Source of the DNA: a virus
Virus record (IMG/VR): IMGVR_UViG_3300034375_004619
Coordinates: 1 to 24,178 of that record
Length of the DNA: 24,178 bases
Direction: 5' to 3' (one strand)
Under the pieces are notes generated by a model. It searched no databases, was not told the DNA's origin, and saw nothing but the letters and a program-made list of their open reading frames with translations. Position 1 is the stretch's first letter. Each line of letters opens with the position of its first letter. This document shows, piece by piece, positions 15,162 through 21,734 of the stretch. Position numbers and translations under genes: made by a program.

Positions 15162-16834
15162 CTAACGGTACAAAAGTTGTTAAGAGAAATGGTAATATTG
15201 AGTCTCTTGACCTGGATAAGATGCACCTGATGGTTGCAGAGGCTTGTAGGGGTCTTGCAGGGGTCTCTGCAAGTCAAGTGGAGATGACTTCTGGTATTCA
15301 GTTTTATGATGGAATTACCACGAAAGAAATTCAGGAGATCCTGATTAAGAGTGCGAGTGATCTGATTGATCTGGAACATCCAAATTATCAATATGTTGCT
15401 GCTCGACTTCTCTTGTTTTCTCTAAGAAAACAACTTTATGGTGTTATGAGAGATCATCCTTCACTTGTTGATCATATTCAAAAACTTTGTTATGATCACA
15501 TTTATGATAAGGAAATATTTTCCAAGTATTCTTTGGAAGAAATTCAAAAGGTAGAAACTTTTATTGATCATGATCGTGACTACTTGTTTACATATGCGGG
15601 ATTACGGCAGGTATCCGATAAATACTTAGTGCAGGATAGGAGCACTGGGGAGGTTTACGAAACTCCTCAGTTCATGTACATCATGATTGCTCTGACTATT
15701 TTCCAAGAGTATCCTAAGGAGACAAGACTTTCTTACGTTAAGAGGTATTATGACGCAATCTCCAAACACAAACTCAACATCCCAACACCAATCATGGCAG
15801 GGGTCAGAACACCCCTTCGTCAATTTGCATCTTGTGTTCTCGTTGATGTTGATGACTCCCTCGATAGTATCTTTAGCAGTGATATGGCTATTGGCAGATA
15901 CGTCGCACAGAGGGCTGGTATCGGCATTAACGCTGGCAGAATCCGTGGTATCAACAGCAAAATACGAGGTGGCGAGGTACAACATACAGGCGTTGTCCCC
16001 TTCCTTAAAAAGTTTGAAGCAACTGTCCGATGCTGTACACAGAACGGCATCAGAGGTGGTTCTGCTACAGTTCACTTTCCTATCTGGCACAAAGAAATAG
16101 AGGACATTCTTGTTCTTAAGAACAACAAAGGTACAGAGGACAACCGAGTTCGTAAACTAGATTATAGTATTCAAATCAGTAAACTCTTCTATGAACGTTT
16201 CATCCAAAATGGAGAAGTCTCACTCTTCTCTCCACACGACGTTCCTGGTTTGTATGATGCTTTTGGTACTGATCGATTTGATGAGTTGTATGTGGGTTTT
16301 GAACGAGATGACTCTATTCCGAGAAAGACTATCGGAGCTCAAGAACTCATTCTGGACCTTCTGAAAGAAAGAGCAGAAACAGGTCGAATTTATATCATGA
16401 ATATCGATCATTGTAACTCTCACTCCTCCTTTAAGGATAAGGTTGAGATGAGCAACTTATGTGTTGCTGGTAATACAAAGATTAAAGTAAGAATTACTAC
16501 TACTAAAGAAGTTGTTGGCAATACAACAAGCACATATCGTCTTCCTCCCCTTGAAATTGAAATTCAACAACTTCAAGAATTTATTGAAGAAGGTTTGCCT
16601 TTGGATTGCATAGAAGTTCTTTCTCGTGATATTGACACTGGTAATCAAGAAATTGATTATCATCAAATAACTGCATTTGCTCAAACATCACCAAAAGCAA
16701 AAGTAATGAAAATTACTGATGAAGAAAGTGGTAAGAGTGTTGTTGTTACTCCAGATCATAAAGTTTATACAAAAAATCGTGGATATGTGATAGCAAAACA
16801 TCTTAAAGAAACTGACATTCTAAATATTATTTGA
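15158..16834 (+). CDS. nrdA: Ribonucleotide reductase large subunit, N-terminal half fused to N-intein
   Basis: This is the first half of a fractured nrdA. ATG 15158 overlaps the primase stop and is preferred to the in-frame TTG 15146. Residues 1-434 are the N-extein. They contain an ATP-cone-like domain (about 1-95) and the redox cysteine C226 (FASC), equivalent to E. coli C225. The extein ends MSNL, with the active-site Asn. From residue 435 the sequence is an N-intein of 124 residues, and the frame stops there. On its own this protein lacks the thiyl-radical cysteine and the second half of the barrel, so it must be joined to the 17563 product by trans-splicing. Spliced NrdA would be 765 aa, near T4 NrdA (754). 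Confidence 0.93.
   Translation: MTNGTKVVKRNGNIESLDLDKMHLMVAEACRGLAGVSASQVEMTSGIQFYDGITTKEIQEILIKSASDLIDLEHPNYQYVAARLLLFSLRKQLYGVMRDHPSLVDHIQKLCYDHIYDKEIFSKYSLEEIQKVETFIDHDRDYLFTYAGLRQVSDKYLVQDRSTGEVYETPQFMYIMIALTIFQEYPKETRLSYVKRYYDAISKHKLNIPTPIMAGVRTPLRQFASCVLVDVDDSLDSIFSSDMAIGRYVAQRAGIGINAGRIRGINSKIRGGEVQHTGVVPFLKKFEATVRCCTQNGIRGGSATVHFPIWHKEIEDILVLKNNKGTEDNRVRKLDYSIQISKLFYERFIQNGEVSLFSPHDVPGLYDAFGTDRFDELYVGFERDDSIPRKTIGAQELILDLLKERAETGRIYIMNIDHCNSHSSFKDKVEMSNLCVAGNTKIKVRITTTKEVVGNTTSTYRLPPLEIEIQQLQEFIEEGLPLDCIEVLSRDIDTGNQEIDYHQITAFAQTSPKAKVMKITDEESGKSVVVTPDHKVYTKNRGYVIAKHLKETDILNII
16460..16831 (+). other. N-terminal half of a split intein (124 aa)
   Basis: It begins at Cys1 in block A (CVAGNTKIKV). 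Block B, TPDHKVYTKNRGY, carries the TxxH histidine that activates the first splice bond. It has no endonuclease domain and ends NII-stop. The matching C-intein is at 17563-17661. Confidence 0.93.
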
Positions 16835-16863
16835 TTATTATAGGAAGTGTAATGTCTATATTT

Positions 16864-16871
16864 TATAAATA
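16864..16871 (+). promoter_or_regulatory. T4-type late promoter in the hairpin loop
   Basis: A perfect TATAAATA lies in the loop of the inverted repeat. With the usual spacing the start falls near 16877, leaving only the right arm in the late transcript, 18 bases before the endonuclease ATG. Confidence 0.82.
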
Positions 16872-16876
16872 GTTAT

Positions 16877-16890
16877 GAGATTACACTTCC
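16877..16890 (+). repeat. 14-base copy of the nrdA sequence next to the intein insertion point
   Basis: GAGATTACACTTCC is identical to 17668-17681 in the C-extein, which starts 6 bases after the splice junction. It overlaps the predicted late start site and the right arm of the hairpin. The inverted arm repeats 11 of these bases on the other strand. Confidence 0.9.
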
Positions 16891-16894
16891 TATT

Positions 16895-17569
16895 ATGAGA
16901 TCATATATTGTGTATAAAATTACCAATAAGAAAAACGGAAAATCTTACATAGGAAAAACTGAATACTCTTTAGAGCATCGTTGGAATCGTCATTTATCAT
17001 CAGCAAGAAATGGTTCTAAATTTAGATTTCATTCTGCGATTAGAAAATATGGTGAAGATTGTTGGGACTTATCAGTGATTGAAAACTATCAGACTGAAGA
17101 TGAAAATTTTATCAATGAAAAAGAATCGCACTTTATCAAACTTTTTGAAAGTGATACTAAAAGGGGATATAATGCTACTTCAGGTGGAACTGGTGGTTGG
17201 ATGCTTCCCAGATGCTCACAGGAGGTTCAGGAAGAATGGAAAACTGGTATTTCTATAAGAACTACTGGTTATAATAATCCAAATTATTCTGGACTCACTG
17301 ATGAACAACTTATAAAAATAGGAATAAAATTTGCTAAAAAGTATGGATTTATTGGTGGCAGAAAAAGAATAGTTGATTTTGCTCTTAACGAATTAAATAT
17401 AAAATTTCCAAAACATTTTTCCAAAAATAGATTTGGGGGAAAGCATCAAAACTTTTATAAATGTATTGAAGAACAAACTGGATTAGTGTATAATCCTTAT
17501 TATAGAGATGAAACACAGAGAAAACTTGCTAAGCAACTTTTAGAACAAAACAGGAGAAAAAAATGCTAA
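16895..17569 (+). CDS. Free-standing GIY-YIG homing endonuclease in the nrdA gap
   Basis: The N-terminal nuclease domain carries the GIY-YIG signature. Y7 (IVYKITN) and Y18-I-G are followed by an Arg in HRWNRH (29 or 32), E77 (NEKESHF) and N93 (GYNATSGG). These match the catalytic Tyr, Arg, Glu and Asn of I-TevI. The C-terminal region (about 130-224) is basic with helix-turn-helix-like segments and probably binds DNA. The expected job is to cut intein-free nrdA and spread the locus by repair copying. It ends by overlapping the C-intein ATG, and its last codons hold that gene's AGGAG. Its leader has an inverted repeat and a late promoter, as in I-TevI. Confidence 0.88.
   Translation: MRSYIVYKITNKKNGKSYIGKTEYSLEHRWNRHLSSARNGSKFRFHSAIRKYGEDCWDLSVIENYQTEDENFINEKESHFIKLFESDTKRGYNATSGGTGGWMLPRCSQEVQEEWKTGISIRTTGYNNPNYSGLTDEQLIKIGIKFAKKYGFIGGRKRIVDFALNELNIKFPKHFSKNRFGGKHQNFYKCIEEQTGLVYNPYYRDETQRKLAKQLLEQNRRKKC
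17552..17556 (+). promoter_or_regulatory. Ribosome binding site for C-intein-NrdA
   Basis: AGGAG lies 6 bases before ATG 17563, inside the endonuclease gene. It fixes the start of the second nrdA half and shows it is translated as its own protein. Confidence 0.8.
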
Positions 17570-17661
17570 AGATTGAATATCTCGAAGAAGAAATCCCAGT
17601 ATATGATATTACTGTAGAAGGAACTCATAATTTCTTCGCAAATGATATTCTAGTTCATAAT
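17563..17661 (+). other. C-terminal half of a split intein (33 aa)
   Basis: Blocks F and G are clear: VYDITVEGTHNFFAN, then ILVHN. The His-Asn ending supplies the residues for Asn cyclisation, and Cys at +1 accepts the N-extein. The length of 33 suits a classic split position. Confidence 0.94.
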
Positions 17662-18657
17662 TGCCAAGAGATTACACTTCCAACTAAACCCCTTCAACAT
17701 ATTGATGATGAGTATGGAGAGATTGCACTTTGTATTCTTTCTGCTATTAATGTTGGTAAGGTTAAGTCTGATGAAGAACTGGAAGATCTCTGTGATCTTT
17801 CCGTTCGTAGTCTTGAAGAACTCATCGACTATCAGGAGTATCCTGTAAAGTCTGCAGAACTTGCCACAAAGGCTCGTAGGTCTCTTGGAGTAGGTTTTAT
17901 TGGTTTAGCACATTACTTGGCCAAACTGGGATATAATTATGATTCTCAAGAGGCGTGGGATGCTGTTCACGGACTTTCTGAGTCTTTCCAATATTACCTC
18001 TTGAAATCCTCTAACCAAATTGCTAAGGAAAAAGGTCATTGTGAATACTTTGGTAGAACCAAGTATTCTGATGGTATTCTTCCCATCGATACATATAAAA
18101 AAGATGTAGACGAACTCTGTTCACAGGATTTGAAACATGATTGGGAAGGTCTTAGAACATCTATCACCACTTACGGTCTCAGGCACTCAACATTGTCGGC
18201 ACAGATGCCATCGGAGAGCAGTTCCGTTGTGTCAAATGCAACCAACGGAATCGAACCACCTAGAGACTACCTGTCCATTAAAAAGTCGAAGAAAGGACCT
18301 CTTAAGCAGATTGTTCCACAGTATTCGACACTGAAGAATAATTACACTTTGTTGTGGGAAATGCAAAGTAATAAAGGTTACATCAATATTGTTGCCGTGA
18401 TGCAGAAGTTCTTTGATCAGGCTATCAGTGGTAACTGGAGTTATAATCCAGAAAATTATCCAGATAATGAAGTTCCAGTTTCACAGATGGCAAATGATTT
18501 TTTGACTACATATAAGTACGGGTGGAAGACTTCTTACTATCAGAATACTTACGATATCAAGACTGATGAAATTGTTGAAGAGAAGTCAGATTTACAAAAC
18601 CTACTAGAGGAATTAAGTAACACAGAGGAGGAAGCTTGTGACAGCTGTTCAATTTAA
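17563..18657 (+). CDS. nrdA: C-intein fused to ribonucleotide reductase large subunit, C-terminal half
   Basis: Residues 1-33 are the C-intein; residues 34-364 are the C-extein. The C-extein begins with Cys, Gln, Glu (CQEITLPTKP). This Cys is the equivalent of E. coli C439, the thiyl-radical residue, and the Glu equals E441. The second redox cysteine lies 23 residues later (IALCILS), the same spacing as C439 to C462 in E. coli. KTSYY carries the radical-transfer tyrosine pair (Y730/Y731 equivalents). The C-terminal CDSC matches the mobile redox cysteines. After splicing, NrdA reduces ribonucleoside diphosphates with NrdB. The 3' end overlaps nrdB by 20 bases. Confidence 0.94.
   Translation: MLKIEYLEEEIPVYDITVEGTHNFFANDILVHNCQEITLPTKPLQHIDDEYGEIALCILSAINVGKVKSDEELEDLCDLSVRSLEELIDYQEYPVKSAELATKARRSLGVGFIGLAHYLAKLGYNYDSQEAWDAVHGLSESFQYYLLKSSNQIAKEKGHCEYFGRTKYSDGILPIDTYKKDVDELCSQDLKHDWEGLRTSITTYGLRHSTLSAQMPSESSSVVSNATNGIEPPRDYLSIKKSKKGPLKQIVPQYSTLKNNYTLLWEMQSNKGYINIVAVMQKFFDQAISGNWSYNPENYPDNEVPVSQMANDFLTTYKYGWKTSYYQNTYDIKTDEIVEEKSDLQNLLEELSNTEEEACDSCSI
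17668..17681 (+). repeat. nrdA copy of the 14-base sequence; probable part of the homing site
   Basis: GAGATTACACTTCC encodes E-I-T-L-P of the NrdA active-site loop, starting 6 bases after the splice junction. It matches 16877-16890 exactly. Confidence 0.85.
18625..18631 (+). promoter_or_regulatory. Strong ribosome binding site for nrdB
   Basis: GAGGAGG lies 6 bases before GTG 18638, inside the end of nrdA. It decides the GTG start. Confidence 0.85.
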
Positions 18658-19831
18658 GGTTCCGTCATTTGATGATAGTAAAAATACCAGTGTAAAAGGA
18701 ATGACGGTATTTAACTCTGATTCTTATGATGTCAAAAAACAACCAATGTTTTTTGGTAGACCATTAGGAATTCAGAGATATGACTCTTACAAGTATCCTG
18801 TTTTTGATAAATTAACTAGTCAACAACTTGGATACTTTTGGAGACCTGAAGAAGTTTCACTACAGAAAGACCGTGGAGATTATCAGACACTTCGTCCTGA
18901 ACAAAAGCATATCTATACAAGTAACCTCAAATATCAGATTATGCTTGACTCCATACAAGGGCGTGGTCCTGGGATGGCTTTTATACCTTATTGCAGTCTA
19001 CCCGAGTTAGAAGCATGTATGGAAGTGTGGGGATTCATGGAAATGATCCATAGTCGTTCTTACACATATATTATCAAGAACGTCTATGCAGACCCATCTC
19101 AAGTGTTTGATACTATTATTACTGATGAGAGAATTCTGGAACGCGCTAGTAGTGTTACAGAATCCTATGACAATTTTATTCAAACAGCTCAAAATTATTC
19201 AAGTGGTAATGATTGGATTCATCGTTTAGAAGATGTTACACACGCACAACAATCATTAAAAGATGTCAAACGAAAATTATACAGGGCAGTCGCCAACGTT
19301 AACATTCTTGAAGGTATTAGGTTCTACGTTAGTTTTGCTTGTAGTTTCGCCTTCGGTGAACTTAAGCTTATGGAAGGATCAGCTAAAATCATCTCTCTTA
19401 TCGCCAGAGACGAAAACCAACACTTAGCAATCACTCAAAATATTTTGAATAAGTGGAAATCTGGTGATGATCCTGAAATGAAACAGATCATGAAAGAAGA
19501 GGAAGAGTGGACTTATAAGATGTTTGATCGTGCTGTAAATGAAGAGAAGAGATGGGCAGACTATCTCTTCAAAGATGGAAGTATGATTGGCTTAAATGAC
19601 AAACTTCTTCAACAATATGTTGAGTGGACAGCTAATCGTAGGTTGAAGGCCATTGGTCTTAAACCAGTATATGATATTTCTGCTAAGAACAATCCACTTC
19701 CTTGGACACAACACTGGATCTCTTCCAAAGGATTACAGGTTGCACCACAAGAGACTGAAGTTGAAAGTTATGTAGTTGGTGGTATTAAGCAAGATGTCAA
19801 AAAAGATACCTTTTCAGGATTTCAGTTATGA
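18638..19831 (+). CDS. nrdB: Ribonucleotide reductase small subunit (class Ia)
   Basis: This subunit houses the diiron-tyrosyl radical that feeds NrdA. All ligands of the E. coli enzyme can be matched: D104 (LDSIQGR), E135 and H138 with radical Tyr Y142 (EMIHSRSY), E225 (LEGIRFY), E259 and H262 (ARDENQH). The length (397 aa) is near T4 NrdB (388). GTG with a strong Shine-Dalgarno sets the start. It is coupled to nrdA by a 20-base overlap, so the two subunits are made together even though nrdA itself arises from two proteins. The C-terminus (KKDTFSGFQL) is the likely NrdA-binding tail. Confidence 0.95.
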   Translation: MTAVQFKVPSFDDSKNTSVKGMTVFNSDSYDVKKQPMFFGRPLGIQRYDSYKYPVFDKLTSQQLGYFWRPEEVSLQKDRGDYQTLRPEQKHIYTSNLKYQIMLDSIQGRGPGMAFIPYCSLPELEACMEVWGFMEMIHSRSYTYIIKNVYADPSQVFDTIITDERILERASSVTESYDNFIQTAQNYSSGNDWIHRLEDVTHAQQSLKDVKRKLYRAVANVNILEGIRFYVSFACSFAFGELKLMEGSAKIISLIARDENQHLAITQNILNKWKSGDDPEMKQIMKEEEEWTYKMFDRAVNEEKRWADYLFKDGSMIGLNDKLLQQYVEWTANRRLKAIGLKPVYDISAKNNPLPWTQHWISSKGLQVAPQETEVESYVVGGIKQDVKKDTFSGFQL

Positions 19832-20246
19832 ATTTGAGGTAGTTTTCGACAAAGAGAAGGAAACTACCATACAAAAAATTAAGAGGTGGATATCCAAGAG
19901 AAAACCACCTCTTAATATTATTTTTATGCACTTATTTTCTTATGTAGAAATGTGGTATTGGGAGGGTAAACTAAAACAAACTATGTCTGATGTTGATAAT
20001 CAGATAGAAGATTTACATGAATTGTGGGACAATGAGCACTCCATCAAAAGAAATACTACAGTAGAGATTGAACCTTCTGAAGTTCCTCACCTTCCAACTC
20101 TTAGGATTAAAAATGAAGTTGTTGATCGAGGATCTGAAGAACCTATTTCAAGTGTGGAAACTATAATTCCTAAAAATTTGTTTCCTGACCCATGGGATGG
20201 AGATTGGAATGATGGAGCATATATACATCTGGAAAGAAATAAATAA
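19794..20246 (+). CDS. Protein of unknown function downstream of nrdB (150 aa)
   Basis: I do not recognise this protein. ATG 19794 is preferred over an in-frame TTG 19776; both lie inside nrdB, giving a long overlap. The N-terminal half is basic (IQKIKRWISKRKPP) with an aromatic/hydrophobic helix (LNIIFMHLFSYVEMWYW) that may lie at a membrane or a protein surface. The C-terminal half is acidic and Pro-rich, ending DPWDGDWNDGAYIHLERNK. It is probably co-transcribed with nrdB. A late-promoter-like octamer overlaps its stop. Confidence 0.65.
   Translation: MSKKIPFQDFSYEFEVVFDKEKETTIQKIKRWISKRKPPLNIIFMHLFSYVEMWYWEGKLKQTMSDVDNQIEDLHELWDNEHSIKRNTTVEIEPSEVPHLPTLRIKNEVVDRGSEEPISSVETIIPKNLFPDPWDGDWNDGAYIHLERNK
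20238..20245 (+). promoter_or_regulatory. Late-promoter-like element (AATAAATA)
   Basis: It matches the late octamer at 7 of 8 positions, overlaps the TAA of the preceding gene, and lies 22 bases before GTG 20267. The same variant and spacing occur before 9889. Confidence 0.45.
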
Positions 20247-20266
20247 GGACATAATGTTATAATTAT

Positions 20267-20734
20267 GTGGCAAAGAGTAAAGATTATTCAAATCCTTGGA
20301 CTTACATGGAACGAACTTTTGATAGTATTGATGTTGGGGATTACTTTGGTTTTGTTTACCTCATTACCAATCTCACAAACCAACGACAGTACATTGGGAG
20401 AAAATACTTTTGGTCGTTTAGAACTCCTAAAGGAAAAAAGAGAAAAGTAAAACAAGAATCGGATTGGAAAAAATATTATGGATCTTGTCCAGAATTAAAG
20501 GAGGATGTGAAAAAATTTGGAAACGAGAACTTTAAAAGAGAAATTCTTTCTTTGCATGAAACTAAAGGGAGAACAAACTTTGAGGAGACTCGACAATTAT
20601 TTGTAAATAATGTCTTGAGTGAATCTCTTGACAATGGGGAACCGAAGTATTATAATAGCAACATCCTCGGTCGTTACTACCGCAAGGATTACTTTGAGTC
20701 GTGTGAAGGATTAAATCCTTGTGACGAATGTTGA
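20267..20734 (+). CDS. GIY-YIG family endonuclease-like protein (155 aa)
   Basis: A short GIY-YIG domain is visible: GFVYLITN (28-35) and QYIGRKYFW (41-49), then a basic KGKKRKVK stretch, WKKYYGS and KKFGNENFKREIL. It lacks the long DNA-binding tail of the gap endonuclease, so it may be a degradative nuclease, a Seg-like mobile enzyme or a domain with another role. GTG 20267 is chosen because it keeps an N-terminal NPWTY segment before the domain; ATG 20306 is the alternative. It overlaps the lysozyme-like gene by 7 bases. A perfect sigma-70 promoter lies inside it. Confidence 0.72.
   Translation: MAKSKDYSNPWTYMERTFDSIDVGDYFGFVYLITNLTNQRQYIGRKYFWSFRTPKGKKRKVKQESDWKKYYGSCPELKEDVKKFGNENFKREILSLHETKGRTNFEETRQLFVNNVLSESLDNGEPKYYNSNILGRYYRKDYFESCEGLNPCDEC
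20628..20656 (+). promoter_or_regulatory. Perfect-consensus sigma-70 promoter inside the GIY-YIG gene
   Basis: TTGACA at 20628-20633, a 17-base spacer, then TATAAT at 20651-20656. The expected start near 20663 is about 65 bases before the lysozyme-like gene. It overlaps coding sequence, so it could be chance, but full consensus with ideal spacing is rare. Confidence 0.6.
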
Positions 20735-21363
20735 GTTCTATGAATTACGTGTTTACTAAGTTTCTACCACTTGCTTTGGCATCTATTATTCCTGCTGCTT
20801 GTGCTTATCCAAGTATCAGTGAGATCAAAAACCCACCTGAAGTTGATGTAACTGTCAACATGGAGAAGGCAGTTCCTATTGAGGTGGTAGAATATAAGGA
20901 ACCAACATGGAAGTGTCCTGATTGCACACCAAATGAAAAGTATGTCCTTGCACAACTCCAAGAACACACCAAGATCTCAGATCGCAATGCTCTTGCAACG
21001 ATCATGGGTAACATTAAACAGGAGAGCAAGTTCCTTCCCAACATTTGCGAGGGAGGGGCTCGAGTTCCTTACAACTCTTGCCATCGTGGGGGTTATGGTC
21101 TTATTCAGTGGACCACAGTAGGACGTTACAATGGTCTTGGTAAGTTTTGTTCTAAATATGGTTGTGATCCAAGCAGTTTAGAAGGTCAAACTCGATGGAT
21201 GATTAACGAACCTATCTTCCAACGATATCTTCCCATGTTTGAAGGAACTGGACAAACCGTTCGACAATACATGGTTCCAGCATACTACTGGTTGGGGTGG
21301 GGTATCAAAGGTAACAGAGAAGTCTACGCTTGGGACTACACTAAGAAGATGGTCCTAGCTTGA
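20728..21363 (+). CDS. Secreted phage lysozyme (tail-lysozyme-type domain)
   Basis: An N-terminal signal-like segment (FTKFLPLALASIIPAACA) is followed by a linker. A peptidoglycan-cleaving domain of the phage tail lysozyme type comes next: IMGNIKQESKF with the likely catalytic Glu (codon 21022-21024), then GGYGLIQWT and GRYNGLGKF. It would cleave the host cell wall. The leader (ending AACA or, less likely, a lipobox-like PAAC) implies export rather than release through a holin. ATG 20728 overlaps the previous gene; ATG 20740 is an equally good start. Two Cys pairs, CPDC and CSKYGC, could form disulfides outside the cytoplasm. Confidence 0.8.
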   Translation: MLSSMNYVFTKFLPLALASIIPAACAYPSISEIKNPPEVDVTVNMEKAVPIEVVEYKEPTWKCPDCTPNEKYVLAQLQEHTKISDRNALATIMGNIKQESKFLPNICEGGARVPYNSCHRGGYGLIQWTTVGRYNGLGKFCSKYGCDPSSLEGQTRWMINEPIFQRYLPMFEGTGQTVRQYMVPAYYWLGWGIKGNREVYAWDYTKKMVLA

Positions 21364-21388
21364 CAAGGTTTCCCACATAACCTATAAT
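21360..21388 (+). promoter_or_regulatory. Perfect-consensus sigma-70 promoter for the tRNA cluster
   Basis: TTGACA at 21360-21365 (its GA is part of the lysozyme stop), a 17-base spacer, then TATAAT at 21383-21388. The expected start near 21395 is 8 bases before tRNA-Arg. Confidence 0.85.
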
Positions 21389-21395
21389 ATGTGGG
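21372..21395 (+). repeat. Dyad across the tRNA promoter -10
   Basis: CCCACATA (21372-21379) and TATGTGGG (21388-21395) are exact complements with 8 bases between them, centred on the -10 box. It could be an operator or a weak terminator hairpin. No T run follows. Confidence 0.7.
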
Positions 21396-21402
21396 TATTC
21401 AA

Positions 21403-21476
21403 GGGTCAGTAGCACAGCGGATTAGTGCAACGCTCTTCTAAAGCGTAGGTCGTAGGTTCGAATCCTACCTGACCCG
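21403..21476 (+). tRNA. tRNA-Arg (anticodon UCU)
   Basis: Acceptor GGGTCAG/CTGACCC, D stem GCAC/GTGC, anticodon stem ACGCT/AGCGT with loop CTTCTAA (TCT at 21437-21439), T arm GTAGG-TTCGAAT-CCTAC. All stems are perfect. Discriminator G, no encoded CCA. It reads AGA. Confidence 0.95.
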
Positions 21477-21490
21477 TTGTCTTCTTTACC

Positions 21491-21646
21491 ATGAAACCAG
21501 TAGACATCTTACTTCTAATATCTGAATTGGAAGGTTGCTATACGCACACTAAGAAACTTGGTTTTGAAGAAGACAATGCAATCTTCGATCAGTTGAGAAA
21601 GAAGTATTACAAACTATACTTCAAACTCAAGAGAGAAGAATCCTAA
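21491..21646 (+). CDS. Small ORF inside the tRNA cluster (51 aa)
   Basis: The ORF fills the gap between tRNA-Arg and tRNA-Asn. The product is helical and charged (MKPVDILLLISELEG at the start, KKYYKLYFKLKREES at the end), with a Tyr/Lys-rich C-terminus. I do not recognise it. There is no clear Shine-Dalgarno. An ORF of this length that exactly fits the spacer is worth keeping as a candidate. Confidence 0.5.
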   Translation: MKPVDILLLISELEGCYTHTKKLGFEEDNAIFDQLRKKYYKLYFKLKREES

Positions 21647-21658
21647 ACCTTCCACCAA

Positions 21659-21732
21659 TCCTCTATAGCTCAATCAGGCAGAGCACGGAACTGTTAATTC
21701 TGGGGTTACTGGTTCGATTCCAGTTGGAGGAG
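21659..21732 (+). tRNA. tRNA-Asn (anticodon GUU)
   Basis: Acceptor TCCTCTA/TGGAGGA, D stem GCTC/GAGC, anticodon stem CGGAA/TTCTG with loop CTGTTAA (GTT), T arm ACTGG-TTCGATT-CCAGT. Discriminator G. It is the only tRNA here without U34. Confidence 0.94.
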
Positions 21733-21734
21733 TT

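Larger units (their letters stand above)
16840..16893 (+). repeat. Perfect 14-bp inverted repeat enclosing a late promoter
   Basis: ATAGGAAGTGTAAT (16840-16853) and ATTACACTTCCTAT (16880-16893) are exact complements separated by 26 bases, ending one base before the endonuclease ATG. Read-through RNA would fold and bury the start region. RNA started at the late promoter inside the loop would lack the left arm. Confidence 0.9.

Noticed and set aside
16840-16893. The inverted repeat as a simple terminator of the first nrdA half
   Set aside because: The loop is 26 bases long and no T run follows the right arm. The late promoter in the loop fits a regulatory leader better.
16835-17562. Group I intron between the nrdA halves
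   Set aside because: The ends of the flanking ORFs carry intein splice blocks (CVAGNT, TPDH, and VHN followed by Cys) and the second half has its own Shine-Dalgarno and ATG. No group I core was seen. Trans-splicing at the protein level explains the data.
20265-20450. ORF from ATG 20265 (61 aa) as an alternative to the GIY-YIG gene
   Set aside because: The frame two bases away encodes a recognisable GIY-YIG domain over its whole length. The 61-residue frame has no such support.
2757-20734. Three unrelated ORFs all ending in Asp-Glu-Cys (ends 2768, 4312, 20734)
   Set aside because: In each case the shared ending sits in an overlap where GATGA or GAATGTTGA carries a neighbouring ATG. The similarity comes from start/stop overlap, not from a shared tail.
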